Source: Verrucomicrobiales bacterium (lineage in GTDB: Bacteria > Verrucomicrobiota > Verrucomicrobiia > Limisphaerales > UBA9464). Taken from it: a DNA stretch of 9,276 nucleotides. The position numbers were made by a program, and so were the translations under genes. Location: NCBI GenBank assembly GCA_003445095.1, contig DLVS01000814.1:1-9276 (forward strand). Reading direction: 5' to 3'. The notes beneath the pieces were generated by a model. That model ran no database searches. It had not been told where the DNA came from and was given only the letters and a program-made list of their open reading frames with translations. This document shows, piece by piece, positions 1 through 6,771 of this stretch (position 1 is its first letter; every line of letters begins with the position of its first letter).

Positions 1-70
1 ATGTCCGTGTCATTAGAAATGGGGAACCCCTCCGACGGGGCGTAGCGGCCGACGCCTCACTGTCTACGGC

Positions 71-1894
71 TTAGTTACCGTCCACCGACCAGTGCCATGG
101 CTCCTTCTTGTAGTTGATAAGTCCGTAGGTGGCGGCGTGTCGGCTGAGCCAGGCAAAAGCGGGACCATTGGGGTCGAGTCGCCCTCCGTTGTGCCCGAAG
201 TCGATGGCCAGGCCCTTCTCATGATTGGAAGTTCCGGGGCGGGCAGTAGGAGGAGTGCATTGGGACGGTGGCTTCTGATAAATATCAAACTGCGTGGGAC
301 CGCAATGCCTCCGACGCATCGCCACTTGCTGGGCGGGATCGCGGTAGGCGCTGTTGACCGTCAAATTGATGCCATCCGCTTTCGCCGCATGCAGGAGGCG
401 TTCAATCCTCGGTGCAATGGCGCAGGCCACTTGAAAGCTTCGACCGCCCCACTGAATCAAGGCAAGCTCCGGCGTTCCCGTCGAAGCCGGAGCCTCAAAT
501 TCGAATTCGAATCTCTCGTCGGCTTCAAAATTCTCGGCCGAGAATTCGCCATCTTCTGATTCCGATTCGCTGAATTCCGCTTCCGCACCGATCTCTCGTT
601 GAGTTCCCCCGACATACGGCGATGCAGCCGGTGCGGTAATCTCCCCACGCTTTTTAAAGAACTGCGCGGCCGCCTCCCAACCACGATTCGCGAGTTCCTG
701 CTTCTGGCTCGCCGTCATCTGAAATTGGGTGGTCGAAAAGCCCATAACGTTGATTCGCACGGTGTCGACGGTGAAGTCACCGGTCACCCGGCGATCGAAG
801 GCTTCCATCATGGTGTTGATCAGCTTTCCTACGAAGTCTACCGGTGAGAATTCCGTCGCGGGGCATCGCTGAGCCGTCGGGCCACTAGGAGCTGTTCCTT
901 GTTCGGCGAGCAGGAATCCAATGTTTTTGCGTTTCAAATCCTCGGGAGAATTTCGCACGAAGAGATTGTTTTTGCGGAAAAGGAACATTGGATAATTCGA
1001 TAGCATCCCGCCATCAACCACCGCGCACCCAGACTCGTTGATAACCGGCGTGAAGATGAAGGGAATACTCATCGACATGCGGACGGCTTTGGCCACGGGC
1101 ATTTGCGGGTTGAGGACCTCGTTCATGACTAACATACGGCCTTTGCCAATGTCGGACGCGACCAAGTTCAAACTGATTCCGGTTCGCTTGAAGACCTCCG
1201 AAAAGGTCGGTTCGGCACTTACCGGAGTGCCTGGCGAGCGCTGCAGGAGTCCCTTCCTAATCTTGTCATTCAGGATCTGATAGAAGGCCTGACCGGCATA
1301 GGCGCCACCGCGCTCCAACAGCGAAAATAGAACCGGTAGGCTCAACTTGAATCCGGAGATCGCGAGCTCCGGCGAGCGCGTCAGCAGCTCTCGGAGCGCC
1401 CGAACCTTTAAGGACGTGGGCATAAGTTTCCATGCTTGAGAGCCGGGGGCGAATAGAGGGCTGGCAGTCGTCAGCATGGCGGGCAGCGCCTCATTCATGA
1501 GCTTGAAGAGCAGGCTCCGCTCAATCTCTTTGTCCGAGAACGTCGCAGGATTGGGCGAATCTAGGAACTTCGTGAAGTCGGTACCAAAAACCACATCCTC
1601 CAACGACTCTTGAGTCTTCTGATAAACATTCGACGACTCACGGCGAGCTCGATAACCCGAGGCAACCAAGGCAGCGGTAATAGCGCCGGCGGAAGTCCCC
1701 GCGACCCGCTTGAACCAACGTCCATGCTTTTCCATGAATGCCAGTGCGCCAACAAACGCCCCCCCCTTGGCCCCGCCACCTTCGAAGACACCGTCATATT
1801 CGATCACCGTTGATGACCGCGGCGCCGCTTCGAACTCATCTTCCAGTTCAAACTCGAATCGGTCTGTTTCCGTCGCGATGTAACCGTTATTCAT
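71..1894 (-). CDS. Patatin-like phospholipase fused to M15/VanY-type peptidoglycan peptidase (607 aa)
   Basis: This protein carries two complete catalytic modules. Residues about 32-415 are a patatin-like acyl hydrolase: oxyanion-hole loop GGGAKG (39-44), nucleophile elbow GTSAG with Ser68, and catalytic Asp294 in DGG, so a Ser-Asp dyad cleaving acyl chains from lipids is expected. Residues about 475-607 are an M15 D,D-peptidase/VanY-like domain: SAYRD (515-519), zinc ligands His558 and Asp565 in SNHEKGLAIDFG, then EPWHW with Glu598 and His601. An acidic linker (about 437-469) joins them, and a similar acidic-aromatic stretch is at the N terminus (11-22). No signal peptide or membrane helix is visible, odd for an enzyme acting on peptidoglycan. 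I chose the ATG at 1894 because the frame stays open to 2422 but would run deep into the upstream gene; the acidic tag then begins at residue 11. No strong Shine-Dalgarno is seen. It is the last gene of the operon, after an 86 nt gap. Domain assignments are firm; the biological role is inference. Confidence 0.93.
   Translation of the reverse strand: MNNGYIATETDRFEFELEDEFEAAPRSSTVIEYDGVFEGGGAKGGAFVGALAFMEKHGRWFKRVAGTSAGAITAALVASGYRARRESSNVYQKTQESLEDVVFGTDFTKFLDSPNPATFSDKEIERSLLFKLMNEALPAMLTTASPLFAPGSQAWKLMPTSLKVRALRELLTRSPELAISGFKLSLPVLFSLLERGGAYAGQAFYQILNDKIRKGLLQRSPGTPVSAEPTFSEVFKRTGISLNLVASDIGKGRMLVMNEVLNPQMPVAKAVRMSMSIPFIFTPVINESGCAVVDGGMLSNYPMFLFRKNNLFVRNSPEDLKRKNIGFLLAEQGTAPSGPTAQRCPATEFSPVDFVGKLINTMMEAFDRRVTGDFTVDTVRINVMGFSTTQFQMTASQKQELANRGWEAAAQFFKKRGEITAPAASPYVGGTQREIGAEAEFSESESEDGEFSAENFEADERFEFEFEAPASTGTPELALIQWGGRSFQVACAIAPRIERLLHAAKADGINLTVNSAYRDPAQQVAMRRRHCGPTQFDIYQKPPSQCTPPTARPGTSNHEKGLAIDFGHNGGRLDPNGPAFAWLSRHAATYGLINYKKEPWHWSVDGN
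488..586 (-). repeat. Acidic-aromatic linker tag, second copy
   Basis: This stretch encodes residues 437-469 of the patatin-M15 protein, a low-complexity run of Glu, Ser and Phe ending in RFEFEFE (residues 461-467, bases 494-514). It repeats the RFEFELE motif near the same protein's N terminus, and lies exactly between the phospholipase and peptidase domains. It may be the N-terminal tag of a formerly separate M15 gene. Confidence 0.6.
1829..1864 (-). repeat. Acidic-aromatic N-terminal tag, first copy
   Basis: This stretch encodes residues 11-22 of the patatin-M15 protein, including RFEFELE (residues 12-18). Its position just inside the start, ahead of the folded patatin domain, suggests a tag rather than part of the enzyme. 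The two acidic proteins upstream in the operon also start with Glu-rich tags. Confidence 0.6.
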
Positions 1895-1980
1895 AATCAC
1901 TCTGATTCGCTGTGTTAGTCTGGCTGGCTCGATAATCCTCAACTTGTCCAAAGAGACAAAATGCACGCAGGCAAGCTTCC

Positions 1981-3567
1981 CTACACGACCCCGGTGTACC
2001 TGCCGTTCTGGAAGTCTCGTGACCCATTGCGGCGAAAATCGCGCCGACCTTGCAACGGCGGTCCCGCGGTCGACGACGCCACTGCCGGGTTTGTGAAACC
2101 GGTGACACTCGAACGAGCCACGGAAAGATCCTGGCCGGTCGCGGCGCGGTAGGAATGCGTGTAACTCTGGATTTCGGGCCGCCAATACCGCGCCCAATTT
2201 CGAGCCTGCTCGGGATTGTTGACGTTCCACCAGTCGCCGTAGCGGATCGACAGCAGGATCTGCTCGCCGTACAGACTGAGGTCTCGATGGTGGTTCACCT
2301 GCACATCGCCCCAACCTTGCAACGCCTTCATCGTCTCGACTTGAGCCATCCAGGCTTCCGGGTAGGCGACCATTGGGGCGCCACCCAAATACTCGCGTAA
2401 TTCGGGCCGCGCCAAGAGCCACTTCTGAATGAGCATCTCTACGCGAGCCGTCCAGGTGAGGTCGCCGAACTGGTTGTGCGCGCCGTAAGCAAGGATGAGA
2501 TGAACTTCCTTCAGCGCATTCAAGAGTGGGAAGGCGTCGGACTTCACCGTCATGTCGTCGTCTTCTTTGAAGAAGAAAGCGCAGACCCGCAGGAGATTGT
2601 TGAAGGCTTCCGTGAATTTCACGCGGTCCTCGACGGGCGCGAGTGGTGGCACCGCTTTGCCCACCAACGTTAGTCCATAGGCCTGTCGGTATTCATAGGC
2701 GCGGCGGACTAGGGTCAGTCGATTCACTTCGTCCTGAACATAGCCCCACAGCAAGTTGGAAAGCGGCCGCAGCGGGTCGAGTTTGAGGTGGGCTAGCGAA
2801 TCCCGCTCACCAGGCCCACGTCGATTCTGAAATCGCAGGGCGACCGAGTTAATGGTTTGGACGACCATGGCTTCCTCCGTCCAATACGACCAGATCAGTT
2901 CTAAGAGCGGGGGACGACTCCAACGATGATTGAGAATCCTGGAACACATCGGCGAACCTTCGGACGCTTTGGGATGCGCAGGGTCCGCCGACGGGAAGAG
3001 CGCCGTCACGATGCGATCCAAGTAAGGCAGCGTTCCGCCTTTGCCGAGATACGTACTGAGCGCGGTGTAAGCCTCTTCGTAGGTCCAAGCGGATCCCACG
3101 CGCGTGGCCTCGTCCATGCCGGCACGGTCAGTGACCGGAGTGTTCGCGTCGCTGTCAGGCGGCGGCGGTTGGTACACTCCGCCTTCGGGCTTGCGGAGGT
3201 AGATCCCGCATTGGATCAGCAGGAACGCCTGCGTTGCCGTTTTCAGCATTTGGTACGCGTCCACGCCGGCGAAGGCATGAGCCCACGGTCGACGGCCGGT
3301 CAGTTCTTGGGCCAGCGCCGCCGAATCGTCTTTGCCCTTATGGCCATCGCGGCAAAACACACGATCGATGAATTCACGGTAGGCGTTAAAGTTCAGCAGG
3401 TCCGTGCTCGTGCGAATCGCCGTCCACAGAGCTTGGTCATTCGTGGACTGCGCGGCCGCCGGTGTGAGCCGTACGCTGAGCGGTTCTTTGGCGTGAAGGT
3501 TGACGACGTCAACTGGCGTTAGTTCGGCCAGGTTTGCGTTATGACCAGGAGGAATCTTGCTTGGCAT
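1981..3567 (-). CDS. Conserved-looking 528 aa protein of unknown function
   Basis: I cannot assign a function. The protein is soluble-looking, with no signal peptide and no clear transmembrane segment. It is rich in Trp, Tyr and Leu and probably mostly helical between about 45 and 475. Notable stretches are a WSYWTEEAMVVQ segment (226-237) followed by RFQNRRGPGERD (245-256), LLWGYVQDE (272-280), FFFKEDDD (331-338), GAHNQFGDLTWTAR (362-375) and an aromatic cluster RYGDWWNVN (442-450). The last about 45 residues are Gly/Ser/Arg-rich and look disordered. No HExxH, GxSxG or nucleotide-binding P-loop was found. Residues 231-450 give an impression of a conserved bacterial family of unknown function, but I cannot verify that. 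The ATG at 3567 lies 24 nt below the metallopeptidase stop; no clear Shine-Dalgarno precedes it, so expression may depend on read-through from upstream. Its place between a protease and a lytic enzyme would suit an adaptor, immunity or loading protein, which is speculation. Confidence 0.85.
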   Translation of the reverse strand: MPSKIPPGHNANLAELTPVDVVNLHAKEPLSVRLTPAAAQSTNDQALWTAIRTSTDLLNFNAYREFIDRVFCRDGHKGKDDSAALAQELTGRRPWAHAFAGVDAYQMLKTATQAFLLIQCGIYLRKPEGGVYQPPPPDSDANTPVTDRAGMDEATRVGSAWTYEEAYTALSTYLGKGGTLPYLDRIVTALFPSADPAHPKASEGSPMCSRILNHRWSRPPLLELIWSYWTEEAMVVQTINSVALRFQNRRGPGERDSLAHLKLDPLRPLSNLLWGYVQDEVNRLTLVRRAYEYRQAYGLTLVGKAVPPLAPVEDRVKFTEAFNNLLRVCAFFFKEDDDMTVKSDAFPLLNALKEVHLILAYGAHNQFGDLTWTARVEMLIQKWLLARPELREYLGGAPMVAYPEAWMAQVETMKALQGWGDVQVNHHRDLSLYGEQILLSIRYGDWWNVNNPEQARNWARYWRPEIQSYTHSYRAATGQDLSVARSSVTGFTNPAVASSTAGPPLQGRRDFRRNGSRDFQNGRYTGVV

Positions 3568-3590
3568 ATGTTTGAATGGTTATGGGAGAT

Positions 3591-4892
3591 TCAAGAATGG
3601 AGGGAATGCGGCGTCGCCTGAGCGGCCGCGGCACAAAGCTCATGGAGATCCAAGGTTCCACGAAGCGCCCAAAAAGTGAGAAGTTGTCCGAGCAACTGGC
3701 TCTCGGCTTGGGGGTGGATCGCATCGTCCGCGCGGGCTTGTCCAATCACGGCAAAGGCTAATGTCGGCAATGCCGAGCGAGCGGCGGAGATGTCCCGTCG
3801 CCACAGTTCCCAGACCGCGCGCAAACGGTCGGGAGCGCGCTCTTCCGCCGTCAATGCTTCGGCCAGGGAACGTCCCCCGAGGGACCGCGGACGATGGTTG
3901 ACCAACAAGCCAGCGAAGGCCGGGAGCGTTTGCTCGAGCGTTCCCAGCAATTCTTGGAGCGAAGGATCGAGACCGGCGCGCGGATACAACGCCTCCCATA
4001 AAGCGGACAGGCGGTCCCACTGTGGATCGGGATATAGCGCGGCGCCGACGGCACTGCCTAACCTAACTCTGATCCATGGACTCGGATGTGGGTCCCCGGC
4101 GTTGATGCGGAAAACGAATGCTCGTGGAACGGAAACCACGGCGATCAGACCCGTGGTGGCAGCAATGCCGACCTTGGCCACGGCCCAGAAATCGGCGACC
4201 ACTTCAGACAGCCAACGCTCCCACAGACGCCAAGCGACTTCCTCGGTCCCACCCTTCATCTGCATTGCCCTCAATACGGGCCGGAGCGAATTCACCAGGT
4301 CCAGCAACGCCGCTGCCTGATGTCCGACCTCATGCACCAGAGACGAGGCAATCCCACTTCCCACCATCCGCTCTCGCGGGATTCGGATTACAGCGACCGG
4401 ATTCTGGCCGCCGCCCGGCAGGCGGGTCCGTGCCCGACGGATAGCGGCGCCAGCGCCCCGATCCAGATAACAAACGACCGGCGGCGCTTCGTAGAACCCA
4501 GGCAACGACAGTGCGTCGGCCGCCACGATGTCGAGTCCCCCGAGCCACGTACCGTATTCATGCTCACTGCGCTGAACCAAGGCGTCCGCGAAAATGTCGA
4601 ACTGCGACAGGACCGCATTGAATCGAAGCCGCAGTAAAGTAAACCGCCGTTGCGCCTCGGCGGGATTGACCAGCCGATCCACCGACTGTCGCAACCACGC
4701 GAGGAACTGGCGGACCATCTGGCGCAACTCGCGACGACCATCGGCCAAGTGGCGTTCGATGGCTGTCTGCGCTCCGGGAGACACGGCGGCGGCTAAAACA
4801 GAGGTCATTTGCAGTGCAAACGGCTTCACTCGATCCAGCCGCGTCAGCAGAGCGAGTGCCTCCTGCTCTAAGAAGTGAAACGCCGCATGCAT
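3591..4892 (-). CDS. Zinc metallopeptidase, HEVGH type with M48-like motif order (433 aa)
   Basis: A gluzincin-type protease is predicted. The zinc-binding helix contains HEVGH (His187, Glu188, His191). A second helix has SEVVAD (229-234), where Glu230 would be the third zinc ligand in an ExxxD pattern. It is followed by DPHPSPWIRV (267-276), resembling the HP-containing segment after the active site in M48 (HtpX/Ste24-like) enzymes. Unlike HtpX it has no set of N-terminal membrane helices; the only long apolar stretch is about 238-261. The N-terminal part (1-140) looks helical and the C-terminal part (about 290-433) is an Ala/Leu-rich helical region. The frame is open to 5507, but the start at 4892 is preferred: it lies one base after the preceding gene's TGA, with a GGAG Shine-Dalgarno at proper spacing, so the two genes are probably translationally coupled. 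Processing of the acidic-tag proteins is a reasonable guess at its role. The substrate is unknown. Confidence 0.88.
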   Translation of the reverse strand: MHAAFHFLEQEALALLTRLDRVKPFALQMTSVLAAAVSPGAQTAIERHLADGRRELRQMVRQFLAWLRQSVDRLVNPAEAQRRFTLLRLRFNAVLSQFDIFADALVQRSEHEYGTWLGGLDIVAADALSLPGFYEAPPVVCYLDRGAGAAIRRARTRLPGGGQNPVAVIRIPRERMVGSGIASSLVHEVGHQAAALLDLVNSLRPVLRAMQMKGGTEEVAWRLWERWLSEVVADFWAVAKVGIAATTGLIAVVSVPRAFVFRINAGDPHPSPWIRVRLGSAVGAALYPDPQWDRLSALWEALYPRAGLDPSLQELLGTLEQTLPAFAGLLVNHRPRSLGGRSLAEALTAEERAPDRLRAVWELWRRDISAARSALPTLAFAVIGQARADDAIHPQAESQLLGQLLTFWALRGTLDLHELCAAAAQATPHSLHS

Positions 4893-4893
4893 C

Positions 4894-5727
4894 TCAGGCT
4901 CCGAGCAGGACGATACTTCGGCCGCGACGAATCCAGCGGCCGGCCCGCCGGGGTGCCGGTGCGCTGGCCGGCGGCGGAGTGTTCTCCCCTTCCCACTCCG
5001 TCTCGTTGACTGAGACCGAAGCTGCTGTTGAATCATCCGACGAATCGCTAATGTCGCTACCGCTATCGTCGTCCTGGTCGGCTCCCGAGCTGGCGGACGA
5101 ACCTTGGGACATGCTTCGCTGGCGCGCTGAACGTTGACGTTGGGCCTGGCGGCGCTTTTTTCGAAGGGCCGCTTGCATTCCGCGAATGCTGGCCGAGCGC
5201 GAGTTTCGACCGGAGGAGCGACGAGCGCCTTGTTTGGCCGAAGATCCCGCAAAACGGACGAAACGACGAGCGCGTTCAAACTCACGGTCTTCTCCTTCGT
5301 ACGATTCCAATTCCGCCTCGAACAGGCGCGCGGCTGACTTGCCCAAAGCTGCTCCCACCGCCGTGCCGACCCCTGGAATTGGAATGGCCGAACCCACCGC
5401 TGCGCCGACGGTGGGCAAGGCTTTCTTAGCGACGGCCCGAAGCAGGCCGAAGAACGGTTGGCGAGCCTTTTGAACGAAGCCACCCACGGGACCAGGCCGA
5501 TTGGCAAGGTGGTTGATCATGCGACCCAGGAACTGTTCCAGCTCCTCCTCTCCGGTCACCTCGAGGAGCTCGGCGGCGAACAACTCTTCCTCGGCTTCGC
5601 TGAACGGACTTTCTGATTCAGCTTCGGCTGATTCCGCCTCCGTCTCCAACGCTTCGGCTTCCGTGGATTCAGCTTCCCAAGCTTCGGCCTCACCGAACTC
5701 GGGTTGGGTCAAGTCAATGTCGTGCAT
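4894..5727 (-). CDS. Acidic-tag protein with glycine-rich hydrophobic segment and GRWIRRG C terminus (277 aa)
   Basis: Function unknown. In order: an extremely Glu/Ala/Ser-rich N-terminal tag (about 10-48) ending in ESPFSEAEE; a helical box AAELLEV...EELEQFLGRM (51-70); a hydrophobic glycine/alanine-rich segment with GxxxG-type spacing (about 104-130, containing IPIPGVGTAVGAALG); the box EDREFERARRFVRFAGS (146-162); a very basic stretch (about 168-205, with RKKRR at 189-193); a Ser/Asp-rich acidic stretch (about 216-235); a Pro/Ala spacer; and the C terminus GRWIRRGRSIVLLGA (263-277). The tag, both boxes and the C-terminal motif are shared with the upstream 215 aa protein, so the two are paralogues. 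I chose the ATG at 5727, which has an AGGAAAG Shine-Dalgarno; the frame stays open to 6048 but that would overlap the neighbour. The glycine-rich segment could insert in membranes as in small pore-forming toxins, or simply pack helices. The basic stretch could hold protease sites. Confidence 0.88.
   Translation of the reverse strand: MHDIDLTQPEFGEAEAWEAESTEAEALETEAESAEAESESPFSEAEEELFAAELLEVTGEEELEQFLGRMINHLANRPGPVGGFVQKARQPFFGLLRAVAKKALPTVGAAVGSAIPIPGVGTAVGAALGKSAARLFEAELESYEGEDREFERARRFVRFAGSSAKQGARRSSGRNSRSASIRGMQAALRKKRRQAQRQRSARQRSMSQGSSASSGADQDDDSGSDISDSSDDSTAASVSVNETEWEGENTPPPASAPAPRRAGRWIRRGRSIVLLGA
4899..4902 (-). promoter_or_regulatory. Ribosome binding site of the metallopeptidase gene
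   Basis: A GGAG lies six bases upstream of the ATG at 4892, inside the last codons of the preceding gene. Together with the TGA-G-ATG junction it supports this internal start against the much longer open frame, and implies coupling of translation. Confidence 0.55.
5338..5418 (-). other. Glycine-zipper-like hydrophobic segment (protein region)
   Basis: This encodes residues 104-130 of the 277 aa acidic-tag protein. Small residues recur every three to four positions (G108, G112, G119, G121, G125, G129) among Ala, Val, Ile and Pro, a pattern known from membrane-inserting glycine zippers and some bacteriocins. The 215 aa paralogue has a Pro/Ala-rich spacer at the equivalent place. Confidence 0.5.
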
Positions 5728-5736
5728 ATAGGTGTC

Positions 5737-5743
5737 TTTCCTA
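5737..5743 (-). promoter_or_regulatory. Ribosome binding site deciding the 277 aa protein's start
   Basis: An AGGAAAG sequence lies nine bases upstream of the ATG at 5727, in the 43 nt gap after the 215 aa gene. It supports this start over upstream in-frame codons that would overlap the neighbouring gene. Confidence 0.6.
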
Positions 5744-5770
5744 GAGATCAGGTCAACTTGGCACTCGTTG

Positions 5771-6418
5771 TTAGAATCCGTGTAAGATGATTTCGTCGCC
5801 GCGGCGTTCCCACCGCCCTTCCCGAATGGAATGGCAGGGACATGGCCCAGGCCCCGCGGATCGATGAAGGAGGCCAGGTGCGAGACGTCGGGCCGCGAAC
5901 GAAAGCGCGCGCCGCGCGACCTGCCCCGCCGGAGTCCTCGCTGCGATATTTGCGGCAGTGGCGCCGGCTGACCCGGCGAGGCGAACAAATTGTCGCGCCG
6001 CTTCAAATTCCTGGTCCTCGTGGCTGAGTCCCTCGAGCTCCATGCCAAAGACTTCTGCGGCGCCGGCGGCTGGCGCCGGTTCAGCGGAGGGGCTCGACTT
6101 TTGATCGTCGGGTGGTGGCGCGGCGGGCTCTTCTTTCTTATACCCTCCGAGGGGCGGCAAGGCGCCGTGCTTGATGCAGTGTCGAAGAGCCCGGGCTAAC
6201 AGAGCCCCCAAGCGCCCCCGAAAAGTCAGGCGCCCCGAAGGCCCAGCTGCCCGCCGCAATAACCGGCCGATGAAATTGTCCAGCTCAGCTTCGTTGCCGG
6301 TCTCGAGAAGCTCGGCGGCTAGCTCCAGTTCTTCCATCTCATTGAATGGTGATTCGAGTTCACCTTCGGCCTCGAGTTCGGTGGGACTTTCGTGCTCGGT
6401 CTCAGTCTCAAAGTTCAT
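5771..6418 (-). CDS. Acidic-tag protein, paralogue with GRWERRG C terminus (215 aa)
   Basis: Function unknown. It begins with a Glu/Thr/Ser-rich acidic tag (residues 4-30) containing ESPFNEMEE (22-30), then the helical box AAELLE...EAELDNFIGRLL (34-54). A basic helical stretch (about 55-85) and a low-complexity Pro/Ala/Lys spacer (about 93-122) follow. The second shared box is ELEGLSHEDQEFEAAR plus QFVRLAG (127-149). After an Ala/Arg-rich region and a short CPCH (193-196), the protein ends in GRWERRGDEIILHGF (201-215). These blocks match the 277 aa protein encoded next; the middle differs, with no glycine-zipper segment here. No Sec signal peptide is visible. It is the first gene of the leftward operon. 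The start at 6418 is the first Met before the acidic tag; only a weak purine-rich site precedes it. Two cysteines near the C terminus are unusual for the pair. Confidence 0.87.
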   Translation of the reverse strand: MNFETETEHESPTELEAEGELESPFNEMEELELAAELLETGNEAELDNFIGRLLRRAAGPSGRLTFRGRLGALLARALRHCIKHGALPPLGGYKKEEPAAPPPDDQKSSPSAEPAPAAGAAEVFGMELEGLSHEDQEFEAARQFVRLAGSAGATAANIAARTPAGQVARRALSFAARRLAPGLLHRSAGPGPCPCHSIREGRWERRGDEIILHGF

Positions 6419-6771
6419 ATAGGGCCGCCGGTTTTCCGTCCGTTAAGACCGGGTGACGAGCGGCGATGTCTGAAGATGCAGAGTCCGTGCCAGCCGAGTG
6501 TCCGCACGAGACGCAGTTAGATTCCGAAGTTGGATTCGGATTCACGCTTCTTAGCCTCTCAACGGCGAAGTCGGCTTCGGAAGCACTCGGGCGACTGCGT
6601 CGCGTGGCGACTATGGCTTGGTTGTCGTTGACACGACCGATAGGTGATTGCCGATCTCGTAAACGAAGATTGCAACTTGAACCAACCGCACTCAGAGCGA
6701 AGGCAACACCAGCCTTGCTCAGCTTACGAAGATTCCGTCACAATTCGGGTAACCAATAGGAAAGGTCCTTT
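6419..6771. other. Divergent intergenic region between the operon and the TIR gene
   Basis: This 353 bp gap must hold the promoters of both directions, but I could not pick convincing -35/-10 pairs. A frame of 97 codons (6466-6759, plus) exists, but its product resembles no protein I know, so I do not call it a gene. Within the gap a CGAAGT-type 15-base motif (6525-6539) recurs imperfectly at 6566-6580, differing at two bases, both of which would be synonymous as EVGFG codons. The second copy lies in a different frame, running to a stop at 6645-6647. This could be the relic of a small decayed coding sequence, or chance. Confidence 0.5.
6758..6765 (+). promoter_or_regulatory. Ribosome binding site of the TIR gene
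   Basis: AGGAAAGG lies six bases before the ATG at 6772, a good Shine-Dalgarno at standard spacing, and fixes the start of the TIR protein. Confidence 0.7.

Noticed and set aside
21..40. GGGGAACCCC palindrome and alternative CCCC/GGGG pairing after the operon's last gene
   Set aside because: The location suits a terminator, but the stems are only four base pairs, mutually exclusive, and not followed by a T-tract on the minus strand.
1895..1980. Possible promoter and TTGTC/GACAA hairpin in the 86 nt gap before the patatin-M15 gene
   Set aside because: A TTGTCT and GATTAT pair with 16-base spacing can be read on the minus strand, but it is a poor match and the 5 bp hairpin overlaps it; not distinguishable from chance.
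1895..2422. N-terminal extension of the patatin-M15 frame up to 2422
   Set aside because: It would overlap the end of the 528 aa gene by over 400 bases, and its translation is Arg/Pro-rich shadow sequence. The acidic tag characteristic of this set begins right after the ATG at 1894.
4893..5507. N-terminal extension of the metallopeptidase frame up to 5507
   Set aside because: This runs inside the 277 aa acidic-tag gene in another frame and is Arg/Ser/Pro-rich. The coupled start at 4892 with GGAG explains the gene better.
5728..6048. N-terminal extension of the 277 aa protein up to 6048
   Set aside because: It overlaps the 215 aa gene; the AGGAAAG before 5727 and the shared tag layout favour the shorter protein.
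71..6418. Contractile injection system or radical-SAM RiPP cluster
   Set aside because: No sheath, tube, baseplate, ATPase, maturase or ABC exporter gene is visible, so these labels cannot be supported from the window.
6466..6759. 97-codon plus-strand frame in the divergent gap
   Set aside because: No ribosome binding site, no recognisable domain, and atypical composition (Arg/Ser/Leu-rich with no ordered pattern); it also covers the region where both divergent promoters must lie.
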